This document shows, piece by piece, positions 1-11,465 of a stretch of 64,000 nt of DNA. A program made the position numbers and the translations under genes. The notes beneath the pieces are model-generated. The model did no database searches, was not told where the DNA came from, and was given only the letters and a program-made list of their open reading frames with translations. How positions within the stretch are numbered: the first letter of the stretch is position 1; each line of letters begins with the position of its first letter. The stretch is from Toxonevra muliebris. Lineage: Eukaryota > Arthropoda > Insecta > Diptera > Pallopteridae. Location: positions 51,933,279 to 51,997,278 of the forward strand of contig OY829329.1 in the NCBI GenBank assembly GCA_963691655.1. The letters run 5' to 3'.

Positions 1-2570
1 TCAATTGAAAGTGAGATGGCAACTCATAGTAGTAAATAAATATTGTAGTTAGCTGCAGCCAGTAATGATGCTGGGCAGTTAACGTATTTTGTTATTGTAA
101 CGTTGATTGGGGTGGGAGGGAAGGGAATAATTGAAATTGATCAGTGGCGCCAAAAAGGCGTTTAGTTTGAGGTGAGTAGGTGGCGTAGTGATATTCACAA
201 TATCAATAAAAAACAAATAAATTGAAATTTTAAATGAAATTCTTTTGTGTTGAGTAACAAAAACAAAGCAAAACAAAACAAAATACAAAGCACTTGTAAA
301 ATTCGAACGAATTTGAACATTTCCAATTCAAAGAATTAATCATAGGTTGATTTTAATGGTTGTTTATGGAATATGAAGGGAACTCGGGCAAGGATATGAC
401 TTCTAGCACATAACTAATAAAAAACTTACAACAACAAACAAATGAGAGGGAGAGAGAGGGAGAGAGTTTAACAACATTTACTCATTCTCAGAGCAATATT
501 ATTTTTGGCACCTAAAACAAACACATTATTATTATTATTTCTTTATTTATTACAATTTAGATTATAACAAATATTTGTAAGCTCTACCTGCCAGAGCCAT
601 CGGCTTATAAAAAATGAAAATGTTACTGAAAATAACGGATTAAACTTTTTAAATAAAAAAAAAAAAGAAAACAAAACAAAATTCTATATAAAATTTATGT
701 ATGTATCTGAAGGTATAGAATAAAGTATGTTCACTAAAAAATGTTTACACTTCAGAAATTTAAACAACTTTATTTTTAAGCATATGATGCTACAGTGAGT
801 ATTCTTTTTCTTTATAAATTTTTAAGTACCTCAAAATTTCTTTCCTCGTGCAGAATTTTTAAAAAATGTCATTCAGAAAACATATAAAAACTCAAAATGA
901 AAGCACAAATTCTTCCCACAAAATATGCAAAAAAAAAAAAAAACAAAAAAACAAACCCGCTTAAATTTTCAAAACCAAAAAATCACCAATAAATGTCAGC
1001 TATAATCTTAACCTATTTAAAAAATAAAGCAAACAACAACAGAAAGTAATTATGTGTATAACTTAAGTATTTAAATAATCGTAATAAAACTTATTAAATC
1101 AAAATGTTGACAACTGAAATGAACTTAAGCAGCTTTTGAAGACAGTAATGGCGGCAATTGTGCCGCCTGGCATTAAAAGTTTAAAAATAAAAAAAGAAAC
1201 CTTCTTCTTATTTTCGGTTTTATTAAGCAGCAGCGCAAATTATAAAAAAAAAAAAAAACTAATCATAATTCAACAAAGTTTGTTTGTTTTTAATGGCACG
1301 CTAAAAATTCAACGCTTTTTCAAATAACAAAGCTTAAAGCGTAAATTTACAAGAAGCTAACACAAGCAGAGCACAGAGCAGCGTTGATTTTTTCACGCCT
1401 GCTCGCAGTGAAGAAAACACACCAGACATTTTGGCTCCATAAGCGTGTGGCTAAAAGCAGAAAAAAAAAAAAAACAAAAACAAAGACTAAACATACAGAG
1501 AAAAAAATCTTCGTTGTGTTGTTCTTTCATGTGATGGCGAAATTTTTAAGTGATGACAGCAGCAGTAACAACGCCATCACAGCAGAACAGCAGCAGCAAC
1601 AGCAGCAGAAACATCAACAGCAATAGTTGGTGGCTGCGACAGCAGCATCAATTTTTAAGCCGCTTAAGCTGCTTTCAAAGTCAAAGCCTTGACTGAAAGC
1701 ACACGCCTTTTGTTTGTTTGATGTTTGCTTGTTTGGCTTTTGCTTCTTTTGCTCTTAATGGTTTTGTATCACTTCGCGTTGTATCGCTAGCCGCTTAAGC
1801 TTAATTTATTAATAATAATTCTAAATTTGAAAGTTTGCATGATTATTTTTACACAAATACACAAGCACACGCTACCACACACACACACACACAAACATAT
1901 ATACATACACAGATTATTTTCAAATTTAAAACGTAGAAGCCGTTATAAGTATTATTTGCGATTTCTTTTTGTTGTTATTGTTTTTATTATTATGGTTGTT
2001 GTCATATTGAACATTAATTCTTCTCTTTTTTATTATTATTATTTTTTTTTATGAATTATTAAGTATTTATTATATTTTTTTTTGAAAAAGTAAAAAAAAA
2101 ATTATCTAACAATAAAAAAAAAATTATGGTAAATGCGCAGAATTTTTGCATTGACGTAGAATTTTTCAGGGGACTAGAAAGAAATATTCAGAAAAGTAAT
2201 AAAAAAAGAAATCGTAAAATGTAAATTCGCTGCTACTTTTTCTCTCTGACAAAAGTCGCATTCCAGAACAATATAGTATCACAATATTAACAAAGTCTGT
2301 TATTTTTTCACGCTTCTAGCCGTCACTATTATTTACAGAATTTGTAACTTATGAAAAATTGCTAACTTTTCCAAATGCATTTCAAAATATTCTAGGCTAT
2401 CAAAATAAACGATATTTGAATTGCCGTTCGCGGAAGAACGTGCTTTTGCTATTTAACGCAAGCCAACACTGTTGTTGGTTTTTAATTTTATACTAAATCA
2501 TCTGTTACTAAGAACATCCCAGTAGCGCCGTACAAGAAACCTCACTCTCTACTGCTTAACATAAGTTATG
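1..2570. other. Non-coding AT-rich stretch with simple repeats
   Basis: I see no gene here. The stretch has many A and T homopolymers, a CA microsatellite at about 1874-1893 and a CAG/CAA-rich patch at about 1588-1624. The patch can be read as a polyglutamine run, but its frame has no conserved flanking sequence. Such triplet-rich patches are common in fly introns and intergenic DNA. Confidence 0.6.
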
Positions 2571-3619
2571 AGGCATGCTCCAGAATCCGAGTGAAAATGA
2601 ATTCGAAAGTGAATTTGAAATCGAGTGAAATTGTTTTTGGTGCTCTAGAAACCGAGTGAATTCAAATTTACTATTTTTTTTTAATTCGTTGTAATGTTTG
2701 CAACTCGCTATAGTTTTCGATCAGCTGGTTATTGGCGCAAGGAAAAAAAAAACAAAAAGAGGTTGTGAAAATTTAAAAATATTAGTGTTTTATTTGAATA
2801 TGCGCTAAATATTGAAAAAACTAATATGTTAGCGAAAAAATTTAAAGGCATTTGAAGAAGCAGCAGTAGAAGTAACATTAACAGCGGCAGCGTTGGCGAC
2901 TGTGGAAGTGCCGGCAGTGGAAGAAGCGGTGGTACTACGGGCAGCAAAAGAAGCAGCAGCGACCACAGCAGTATTTCTTCAACGGAGCATGTGCTGTCTA
3001 CATTTCCAAAAAGGAAAGGAAAGGAGGCCAAACTGTGAAGTGCCAATTACACCTTCAATTACTGTGTTAAACGATATAGAGGGGCTGCTCCCGGTCGCCC
3101 TAGTCCCGGAATTGTTGTTATTTTTTGCTGTTTTCTTCCTTTTTGTGGTGGGCCATTGCTCTTAAGGTTCGTCGCCAATTATTGCCAGTGCTTCTACTTT
3201 TACTTTATCGCCCTTGACGAAGCCTCTGGCGATGTCTGGATGCTTCTCCATAAATTGAGGAATAAAGGATCCTGGGAGAAGCTCTTATGCTTTCTCCCTG
3301 AAATTTTTATTTTCATTCATATTTTCTATACTTGATTAATTTTTTGTTAAATTTGCGCCGGTTGTTCTATTTCACTTGTTGCTGCTAAAGTGAATTCAAA
3401 TCACTTTTTTTTAGTGAATTCGGTTTCTAGAGAATGCGAATTCGTTCGAAATTCACTTTTAATAACGAGTAAGAAAAGAATAGTGAAAGTGAATCATAGA
3501 ACACCAACGAGTGAAATGCTAGTGATTTCATTTCACAAAGTGAATTCTAGAGCACCAAATAGTGAAATTGAAGTGGTTTCAATTCACTTTCACTCGAAAG
3601 TGAATTCTGGAGCATGCCT
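2571..3619. mobile_element. Foldback-like DNA element with long repetitive inverted ends
   Basis: The outer ends are inverted copies of AGGCATGCTCCAGAAT. The left arm runs to about 2668 and the right arm from about 3385. Both arms are built from variants of a short unit containing GTGAATTC and GAGCACCAA, so they look like tandem subterminal repeats rather than one clean terminal repeat. The middle, about 0.7 kb, differs in composition and holds traces of a protein-coding sequence on the minus strand (separate entry). I could not find a convincing target-site duplication: the flanking 8-mers differ. Repetitive inverted arms around unrelated DNA are typical of foldback elements. The superfamily is not assigned. 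Confidence 0.6.
3139..3270 (-). pseudogene. Remnant of a Myb/SANT-like DNA-binding domain
   Basis: On the minus strand, two frames separated by a stop and a shift give PQFMEKHPDIARGFVKGD at about 3262-3209 and LKSNGPPQKGRK at about 3166-3131. This order resembles the Myb/SANT-like domains of zeste- or Adf-1-like fly proteins and of transposon accessory proteins: a helix ending in HPDIA-G-, then L-SNGPP followed by a basic helix. Further along the minus strand is an Ala/Ser/Thr-rich low-complexity tract (about 2880-2960), which often follows such domains. The reading is broken by stops, so it cannot be active. It lies inside the foldback-like element, so it may be captured host sequence or the relic of the element's own accessory gene. 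Confidence 0.45.
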
Positions 3620-3837
3620 GAATGTCTAAAAATTTCATGATAATTTTCCACTTGCTATTTCTCCATTACATTATTTTCTTCTTCTTCTTTAGATCAATTA
3701 CTGTTGCTAGTCAAATTCGTAGTGATTTGAGTGCCATTTTCATTTCAACTTTGGATCTCAGCTATCTGCAGAGCTATGGTAATCCTCCATTAATATCCTG
3801 CTAAAAGTGAGAACCGCTTAATTTAAAATGCTATTTA

Positions 3838-5106
3838 CAGTCTTTTCAACAAGAGCGTGTTCGGCTTAATTGTACGAACAACTTTAAGTATCAACTTGAA
3901 CTTTGTTTTCATCATTCAACATTTCATTGCGAATGGCGCTATATAACCTTTCCAACAATCGCAATTATAAATTCGTTGTTTAAGAAATTTTTCAAATCGT
4001 ACTCCGTGGGTTCACAACGTTTTTAAGCTACCATTCTTTGCTCACATCCAAAGGAATCCAAAATGTTCTAGGAAGGCGCTGCAAATATCTTGCGAAGTTG
4101 AAGGCATTCGTAAAGAAATGGAACCAACTTTTGTTAAGACGCCAGAATGTTTACGACTTACTAAATCGTTTTGCTTCTAGAGGAACATCACAGCAGCAGG
4201 ATTCGGTGATAGAATGAGTTTTTGAAGCCAATTTTACCATTACACTTAAATCAACCCAACAAAAACTAGCGCAGAAGGTCACTAATATATCCCTTAGTAT
4301 AACTCAAAGTCGCTTAAATGAATTCCAAATTAAATTCGGAGCTACCATTAACCAAACTCTCAAAACTTTCAAAACTGACGGCAAAACAAATTAAAAAAAT
4401 AGCAGGAGTGGGCTGACGAACATATGGATGACGATTGGAGCGATATGGCCTTTACAGACGAATCTTTTTTATAGACGGCAGGTACCATAAAACGTGCATT
4501 GTCCATTTAGGGCAGTAAGATGGTTCTGAGATTAGTTAAGCATCCAGGAAAAGCTCATGTTTGGGGATGCTTTTCAAGACAGAGTTTCGAAAGGATAATC
4601 ATGATGATCCAGTACATAATCTATTTATACCAGCATAGACTCTTATCTTCTACCAATAACTCGTTTGGGAAGAGAATTCGAAATTGAGTGCTTAAAGGGG
4701 ACAGGACCCTAAACATCAAAGTCGCTTGTGCAGTATGTGAAAAGAGGAAAATTTGATAAGAATTTTGGACTGCGCCTCTCAATCTTCAGATCCTAACCAC
4801 ATTAAAAATTTTGGAGCAATTATTAAGCTTAAGATGAGCAGAAAAAATGCTAAGAGCATTGCCCAATTGAAACGACAGATTAAGTCAAAATGGCGGTGTT
4901 TGCCGCAATCGTACGCCGAAAAACTAAAGATAATATGACCTCGCGTAACCATGAAATTACTCAAAATTTTGGTAACTGGACAGTATATTGATATGTCAGC
5001 GCATTGGACAAAGAAACGTTTAAAAATAATGTGAGTTTTTTTTTTTTTTTTGATTGGGGCATTTTTTGTAGGACTTAGGCCGTATACGCTCTTGTTGAAA
5101 AGACTG
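3838..5106 (+). mobile_element. Tc1-family DNA transposon, complete ends, dead
   Basis: The element starts with CAGTCTTTTCAACAAGAGCG at 3838 and ends at 5106 with the reverse complement of the same 20 bases. TA dinucleotides lie on both sides (3836-3837 and 5107-5108), as expected for the TA target duplication of Tc1/mariner elements. The length, 1269 bp, is normal for an autonomous Tc1 element. The interior encodes a heavily mutated transposase on the plus strand (separate entry). Short terminal inverted repeats place it in the Tc1 branch; the exact lineage is not determined. Confidence 0.85.
4040..4938 (+). pseudogene. Decayed Tc1-like transposase
   Basis: Transposase that would cut and paste the surrounding element using a DDE catalytic triad. 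Several signatures survive in different frames. These are a helix-turn-helix region near 4245-4370; WADEHMDDDWSDMAFTDESF at about 4408-4467, which carries the first catalytic Asp in FTDES; VWGCFS at about 4559-4576; and LDCASQSSDPNHIKNF at about 4766-4815, the counterpart of the Tc1 block with SPDLNPIEN that holds the last catalytic acid. The C-terminal block SRKNAKSIAQLKRQIKSKW follows and the last frame stops at 4936-4938. Stops and frameshifts separate the blocks, so no full protein can be made. Confidence 0.8.
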
Positions 5107-5108
5107 TA

Positions 5109-5998
5109 CGTTATTTTTTGTCATACATTTTCACTTGCCACTTATCCGTTTGATGCGACTTTTACATGCTCATTTATAAAGTAAATAAACGGTTAAGAAT
5201 TATAAGCTATGCCCAAAAAGCAGGCCGTATCCTTTAGGTGCTTTCACAGTGAGAATGAGGTTAGAGCTATTGAGTCCGAACAGTTCCTCATGACCATCAT
5301 GTAACCTGTCCATAATGTGATCCTAGAATATAACGAGCTGCCTTTGTTAGGCTTTTTCAGCCTTTGCCTGGTCTCCCTCTATAAGTTGATGTTTAGAGAC
5401 TTAGTCTTGGCTCCTGTACTTTTACGTGCTCAATCGAGTTTCGTCGATGAATTGTGTGATGTCATCTATGTGCTATATCAGGTCCTTACGTATCATGAAA
5501 AATTGGTTGTCATTGCTTCTTTAGAATTATTCATGCTCATTTTGAATATTGAATCCGAATCTGACAATCGAATTTTTTTTCATTTTGAAAGGGTGCAAAT
5601 CGAACTTTTTTACAATTTAAGGTTATGGTAGAATTTCTCATGTTTCTAATGTGATGACAAATTTTATTGCCTGTTTCCATTTCGGCGTCATGTATGTGAA
5701 ATGATTGCTTTGGTTTCTGGGTCTGAACCTTTGCTGCCTTTCGACCTTTTCTGCGACGATGAATGGAGAAAGTGGGCACAGCCAGTGAATAATTTCTCCG
5801 AAGACTACTTATATTAGCTGCTATGTCATAACTCTCAGTTCAAGGTCACGGTGAAGTACAGATTACGTTATAAAAAGTTAAACATTTTTTATTCTTATAC
5901 CGAACCTCCATCCCCATTCTGTACCCTTCTTTTCGGTGTTTTCCAAAATTTTCAATTTGGTGGACAAGTGGTAATTTTTATATTCTAATATTCTTCCT
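5109..5998. other. Unresolved sequence, no recognisable gene
   Basis: An open frame of about 100 codons lies at 5317-5631 on the plus strand. It shows no domain I recognise, and its composition (Leu/Phe-rich with a strongly AT-rich end) does not support a real gene. The block 5210-5830 is less AT-rich than its surroundings and may be a decayed transposon, but I could not identify it on either strand. Confidence 0.4.
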
Positions 5999-6000
5999 TA

Positions 6001-6180
6001 GTGCCCTTTTAGACATTGCTTATTTCATGCGAATTCTGTTGCTACAATTTTTTGACATTTACCTTTTGCATCTCTGAAAGGAACAATTTCTTGGACAAAA
6101 GCGCTATGTCTAAAAGCTAGCGGCGATAGAACAGTATTACAAAACAGAATCGCTGAAAATCACTGTGTCTAAAAGGGGAC
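6001..6180. mobile_element. 180-bp TA-flanked MITE
   Basis: The ends are inverted: GTGCCCTTTTAGACA at 6001 and TGTCTAAAAGGGGAC ending at 6180. The match continues inward imperfectly for about 40 bp (TTTCA-GCGA-TTCTGTT on both arms). TA dinucleotides flank both ends (5999-6000, 6181-6182). Size, inverted ends and TA target fit a non-autonomous Tc1/mariner-type MITE with no coding capacity. Confidence 0.7.
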
Positions 6181-6439
6181 TACAAAGTAAGTGAAAGCAA
6201 AAGTCGCCCAAAATTATACTACAAAAATAATTATTTCGTGTTTCTATTTAAATATTTCAACATATGTACATTAAGGTGGGCGGCGATATATGATCGAAAA
6301 TAAATTCATGCCCCGGCAGAGACTGCGGCCTTATCGGAAATCCTATTTCAGTTTGAGACTGACTCATTCTCTCATTAGTAGTCTACTAATTCCTCCAAAT
6401 TAGTTGGTGACTTTTTCGGCAAAATTCACCTTGTCACTT

Positions 6440-6990
6440 CTAGCGTCAATGGCCCTCCATTGTCTGATAAGGAGGATTCCGACGTTGCAATGATTACTAA
6501 CATTGAAGATTTTGAGGGTAATTCAGATAAGCCTTCACCATTCCACAATGACCGGGTTTACGGTCTCTATATTAATGCATACCGCACAGTGTATATGGAG
6601 GGTCAAGTAAAACCCAAATCCTGTATCCTTATCAAAAATAGCATTTAAGATCTTTTATTCTAAAGGTTAAGCGATAACAACAACGTTGCCATGGTTATTG
6701 TGATCAACACCATCAGGATCGTCTCCAGCTACATGACACATGACTACAATGCATCACCGCCGCACGACATGTTGTTGCTTCTGTTTACAGAGACTAGCCG
6801 TAAACGTACCCCAGTTGTCATCGGTGCCAACGCCAATCACCATCACGAGAAAAGGGGCAGCATGGGCACAAATAAACGAGATGAGTCCCTTTTTGTAATT
6901 GCTAATCGGGGGAACGAGCCAACCTCAATTGCTCACGAGGAATCTCCGAGTTATGGCACTATACTTGTAATGACCCAATGTAGCGGCTGA
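6440..6990 (+). pseudogene. Decayed AP-type endonuclease domain of a non-LTR retrotransposon
   Basis: The apurinic-type endonuclease of a LINE nicks the genomic target so that reverse transcription can start. Here only part of it remains. The frame 6691-6990 reads VSSYMTHDYNASPPHD, then VVIGANANHHHEKRGSMG, then NRGNEPTS at about 6913-6936. These fit the order of blocks in R1/LOA/I-type endonucleases: S-YMP-D, then -GCDANAHH--WGS, then -N-GN-PTF. The upstream frame 6460-6648 (GLYINAYRT ... KPKSCILIKN) looks like the preceding part of the same domain, separated by a stop and a shift. No reverse transcriptase follows, so this is an isolated 5' fragment. The key GCDANAHH block has mutated to GANANHHH, losing an acidic residue. 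Confidence 0.6.
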
Positions 6991-9900
6991 GGAAGCAAAA
7001 ATATGACATTTTTCCTCTTTCCTCGTACATACAAATAAAAAGGGTTTACAGCAGATGAGAAAACACAATACCTGGTATAACGATATTATATTTATATGTG
7101 TTTATTGCCTTGTGTTTCAGGTCTTTTTTGCTAGGCGAATCTTATGAAAGGGCCAAAAATTCTGAAAGAAAGAAAAGAAAAGAAAAAAACAAATTAATGG
7201 AAGACATAAAATGAAGGCTTTTTTTTATCAGTAAGCGCTCAATAATTTGCTCAATATTTTACTTTGACTGATAGAAAGTCAAAACATAAAAAAAACGAAA
7301 TTTCTCAGTTCTCGATTCACACCTGGGTGATTAATACAACAACATTACGTTCAATGCATTTGGTTACCAATATAATATAGTGGGGTTTGCATTATCATCG
7401 GTGAGGTTTGCAAACCACTTCGTTCAACTTATCACTGGGATGTACTCTCTCCCTCCGAGTTCTCTCTTGTGCAGTCTCTCTTAGAATTTACAATGATATC
7501 AAAATGATATCAAAATTGTCTAGTATAAACGTGTAGCTCAAATGAGGGAAAAAACATTCTAGATGGATCTAACCTTATCCTTTGATATCAAATACAATCT
7601 TTAACACTATAGCTATAAAAACAAACAAACAAAAATTACCATCTGTTATTGTGTGTTGCATTGTGTAAAGAATAAGAAGTGAATTATCTCTACTAAGCAA
7701 AACAAAAAATAATAATAAATTAATCGATAAGCATCATAATAATTATAAAAAAATTAATAAAATTTTACACCAGGCTCAAGACCATAACAAGCAGCTTATG
7801 TGTATGGCTTAAAAAGGCCCGTGCATTTCAGTATAAGCATATGCTTCTTGCCTCTCTTGGTCTCTCTCTCTCACTCTTTCTCTCTCTCTCTCTCTCTCTC
7901 TCTTTGATCTATAATATGAGTATGAAAGGAATGCATAGGTACAAAGATGCAGGATGCATATGCTGCAATCTGCTAATTAGTAAATGATTTACTACTAAGG
8001 CATATATGCATCTTTGTGTGTCTATATGTGTATGTGAGCACCTTTAAGATAACTTCATCAATAATATCGACATGCAAACAGCAACAAAAACACACATAAT
8101 TATAAGCATAAGAACTGAAACTCAAATACCAAACCACGGGAGACATGCTGGCCACCACTGAAACAATATACACACTGGTACATGATACCAACATTAAAAT
8201 AATAAAAAAAAAAAAAACTTATATACGAGTATCAGCTGCATAAAAAAATAATGCAACTTAAATACTTAGGTACAAAAAAAAAAAAAATTTTTTTTGAAAA
8301 AATTTAGTAAAACACAAAAAAAAAGAAGCAGAAAAATAATTTACCTTTTTATTTAATTTTTGATAACGATGCTCGACAATCGAATCGTTTTGAAGTAGCA
8401 ACAGTTGCTCACGAATGTGTTTTACATACACACATACACAAGTATCTATATATATATAAATATATATCGATGTGTGCGTGTGGTAATTTTTAAAGCGCTT
8501 TTTAAGGTTGGCTTGGAATTTTTAGAGTCGAATTCTTCTTTTTTTCTCATCTCATCTTATGAAACATAACAATATTTTTATTAATTATAGTCACGAAAGG
8601 AAATAAAGATTTCATTTCAGCAGAATCTAAAACAAAAAATAAAAACAGAAACCTGAGACAAAAAAAAAAAATACACGAAAAATTTAAAGCAGCAATGGAA
8701 AAAACAAAAAAAGGAATGAGCAGCAAAATATACAAATTGCTATTTGGGCCACCATGATGGTCCGAAGCAGCAGCAGCAGCACCGCCACTCAACAACAACA
8801 ACTATAGTTCAATGGGAAATGTGAATATTGGTTGAGTTTAATGTTGGTGTTGGCGTTAGCCGTTGATAGTTGTTTTGGTGTAGACTTGCGGATGATGACG
8901 ATGATCTCGCGATTGATCGCGAGCAGCTCATCTACAAAAGAAATATGGACCTTAATAAAATCAGCAGCAACAAAAACACCAACAATAACAGCAACTACTA
9001 CCACACAAAATACTTTATAGCTGAAGAGAAGAATAAGCTACAAGCAATCAGCAACATTATTAAGAAATTAACTATTTTTTTCTGCCTTTTAAGCTTTTAG
9101 TTTCTACACTTCTTGCTGGTTATATTTTAAATTAAGTTATCTTTATCTTTACCGCTTTTTTTAGTGTGTCGAAATGTATTTGCAAAAATATTTTTTCCTC
9201 CCTTTACTCTTTACTCTTTTATCATTCAAGGTGTTCTTTCTTAGGTAGTTAGGATGTTTGTGGTTGTTGCTGTTTGTTGGTTGCAGTTCTCGACTTTTTC
9301 ATACTGTTGATTCCTTTTTGGTTGGTGGTCTTCATTCGTTTTTCTTAATTGGCTGTAATTTGCTGTTGCTGTTTCTGTTGCGATAAGAGCATAAACATTT
9401 ACTAATAAGTCACATAAATAATTTTTTAAGCTATTAAGTTAATGAAAATTGCATAATGCCAGTTTCTCACGACCAAAATTATTATTACAAAAACTAAAAA
9501 ATTTAAAAAATAATTTTTACCACGTCTTTATGGTTTACTGATACTTACTTCTAATGAAACCAGACGGAAATCAGATCACTATGTCCACCAAAAGGGCTCA
9601 TTTAAAACATAATAATAAAACTTGCAAAACTATATATGGTACACTAATGTGACTTGGACAGAAAAATGTTCCTTAAGTCTGATAAAATCAATCAAAAAAA
9701 AAAAAAAACAATAAAATTGTTTGCTGCCATAGACATTTTTTAATGTCTAAACATTCACAAATGCGAGAGGGTACCACAAAATCTGCAAACTAGTCCGAAT
9801 TATTGAAAATGTAAAGTATGATGTCAACGAATCTATATACTAAACTTCAATATAACGTTGGGATCCTTTTTTTTTGCGCCGAAAAACTTAAACCCTGAAA

Positions 9901-10582
9901 GAGTACCAGTTAATCAAAAGATCCATTTTTCCGTTTAATATTCATTAAATTTACTAAATTTAGAAGTAAACCTGATTAATTACTGGGGTGCTAGAGGAGA
10001 CACAATTATTCGTATCAATTACACTAAACCAGATTCCAAAGCAGAACAGACACATAAGAGATGATTCGCCATCGTATCTTCCACTTCAACTCATTCATAG
10101 GAAATCCGTAAAGATAAGCAAAGTGAAAGAAACCGGAGCAGAAACCAACATTCAGTCGATAGTTTAGCCTTGCTATTACTACTTGAAGTCTAACATTTGT
10201 GGCAATATATTTTGCTAGAAAAACCACAACTTTGTAAAACTCAAGTCACAGAAAAATATGACCCCGATCTAGCCAAACTATTCGAGCTTTCATTGTCCCG
10301 TATCCCTAAGTAGAAATACCTTCCAAGAAGCCTATAAAGCTGGGTATATACAAAGGAAATTGGGTAAGTGTTTCTTTTTCTTACAAGTTTCCACAAATAT
10401 ACAATGAGTGTTAAAGGAAATATGCAGTTTCACTAATTCATCAACCTTCTTATTCCATTAAAGTGATGCCAGCATAAAGCAATACCGCTCTGGACTCTTT
10501 AACTGGCTTTGATTTGATGATGGTTAATTGAAGAGCTTTTAGTGGTTTGATTTGATGATTTGAAGGAAGGACGACTCGAAAG
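6991..10582. other. Non-coding AT-rich stretch
   Basis: No gene seen. Contents include a CT-rich microsatellite at about 7855-7903, TATA-rich runs near 8447-8468, a small hairpin CTCGCGAttgaTCGCGAG near 8905-8922, a hairpin TAGACATttttttAATGTCTA near 9730-9749, and CAG/CAA-rich patches around 8767-8802 and 8960-9005. The open frames around 8547-9100 are low-complexity products of these repeats. Confidence 0.55.
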
Positions 10583-10740
10583 TCAGGCACTGCCTATAAG
10601 ATCTATTGTACCAAAGCCCCAAGAAAGAAAAAAAGGAAGAGAGAAAGAAAGATAGATAAGAAACAAACCCAAGCCGAGAATCGAACTCGGTTCTCCAGAG
10701 ACAAGAGTCTGGCACTCTGCCACTAGACCACAGTGGCGAT
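10583..10740 (-). mobile_element. tRNA-derived SINE with a LINE-like 3' tail
   Basis: Read on the minus strand, the head resembles a tRNA. An A-box-like TGGTCTAGTGGCAGAG lies at 10730-10715 and a B-box-like GAGTTCGATTCTC at about 10688-10676. An anticodon-stem-like CCAGA...TCTGG lies between them. Folding of the acceptor stem is poor, so this is not an intact tRNA gene. An A/C-rich body follows, then a tail at about 10613-10585 with GTACAATAGATCTTATAGG. Nearly the same tail lies after the stop codon of the LINE at 25.6 kb. A tRNA head with RNA polymerase III boxes plus a LINE tail is the structure of a tRNA-SINE. Confidence 0.7.
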
Positions 10741-10814
10741 GGTAGGACCTAAAGTTTAACGCCGATTCCGAACGGCTATGGCAATTTTTTATCAGCTTGC
10801 CATTACCAGCCAAA

Positions 10815-11060
10815 GTGTGTACTTGTACACATTCTTATACTTAATTCTCATCCACTTCATATCGATAGTGAATATAAGAAGTTTATGAGAATTAACCACC
10901 AGACCTTAACCTTTGCCTTATGGGTAGTTCCACCTTTTTCAATATTCAGGAGATGATAGAAGCGGGGTCCAGTCAGAAATCGAACTGGAGGGTTTCTAAT
11001 AAGATTGGAGATATCAGGGTCCTTGAATGTGAACATCTGAATCACTTTATGGCAACTGTA
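10815..11060 (-). mobile_element. tRNA-derived SINE, second family, copy 1
   Basis: On the minus strand a B-box-like CCAGTTCGATTTCT lies at about 10987-10974; the A-box is not clear. The 3' part, about 10900-10816, reads GGTTAATTCTCATAAACTTC ... TCACTATCGATATGAAGT ... GTGTACAAGTACACAC. It is shared at about 80-90 percent by eye with the copy at 12479-12640. The 3' end is a short palindrome, GTGTACAAGTACAC. The 5' boundary is uncertain. Confidence 0.5.
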
Positions 11061-11465
11061 GAGTAATGGACTCATATACGATTTTGTCGTTATTTTGGGT
11101 TCCTTATTTCAGTTCTCTACTATCTAAATCAGAGGTTTGCAAAACAGAAAGTACATTTTTGCTAAAAGGATTTCCCTAGTCAGTGCTAATGCATTTAGTA
11201 AAAAATTTACGAATAATATAATGATACAAGTGGGAAACCAAGGTTCAACTAGGACCGTCGTGACAACAATGATGATGATGATGATAATGATAAAAATGCC
11301 ATGAAGAACTATTATGGCTCAATGTTAAATGATGGAAAGAACGTTAGGCAATCTTTCTACTTGAACTTTGAGATCAGATTTGACCGCAATGGCTGTCAAA
11401 GCCTTTTATAGTAGTCAATCCATTATATAGATCGTTGTATTTTATCCAGATAAAAGAAAAGAATG

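Noticed and set aside
1588..1624. Polyglutamine-like CAG/CAA run in an 80-codon frame
   Set aside because: The flanking translation is A-rich low complexity with no conserved domain. Such triplet repeats are common in non-coding fly DNA.
5317..5631. 104-codon frame that could be a small gene
   Set aside because: No recognisable domain and an AT-driven end. The block may be an old transposon but could not be identified.
10660..10740. Functional tRNA gene
   Set aside because: A and B boxes are good, but the acceptor stem does not pair and the anticodon loop is irregular. The LINE-type tail marks it as a SINE.
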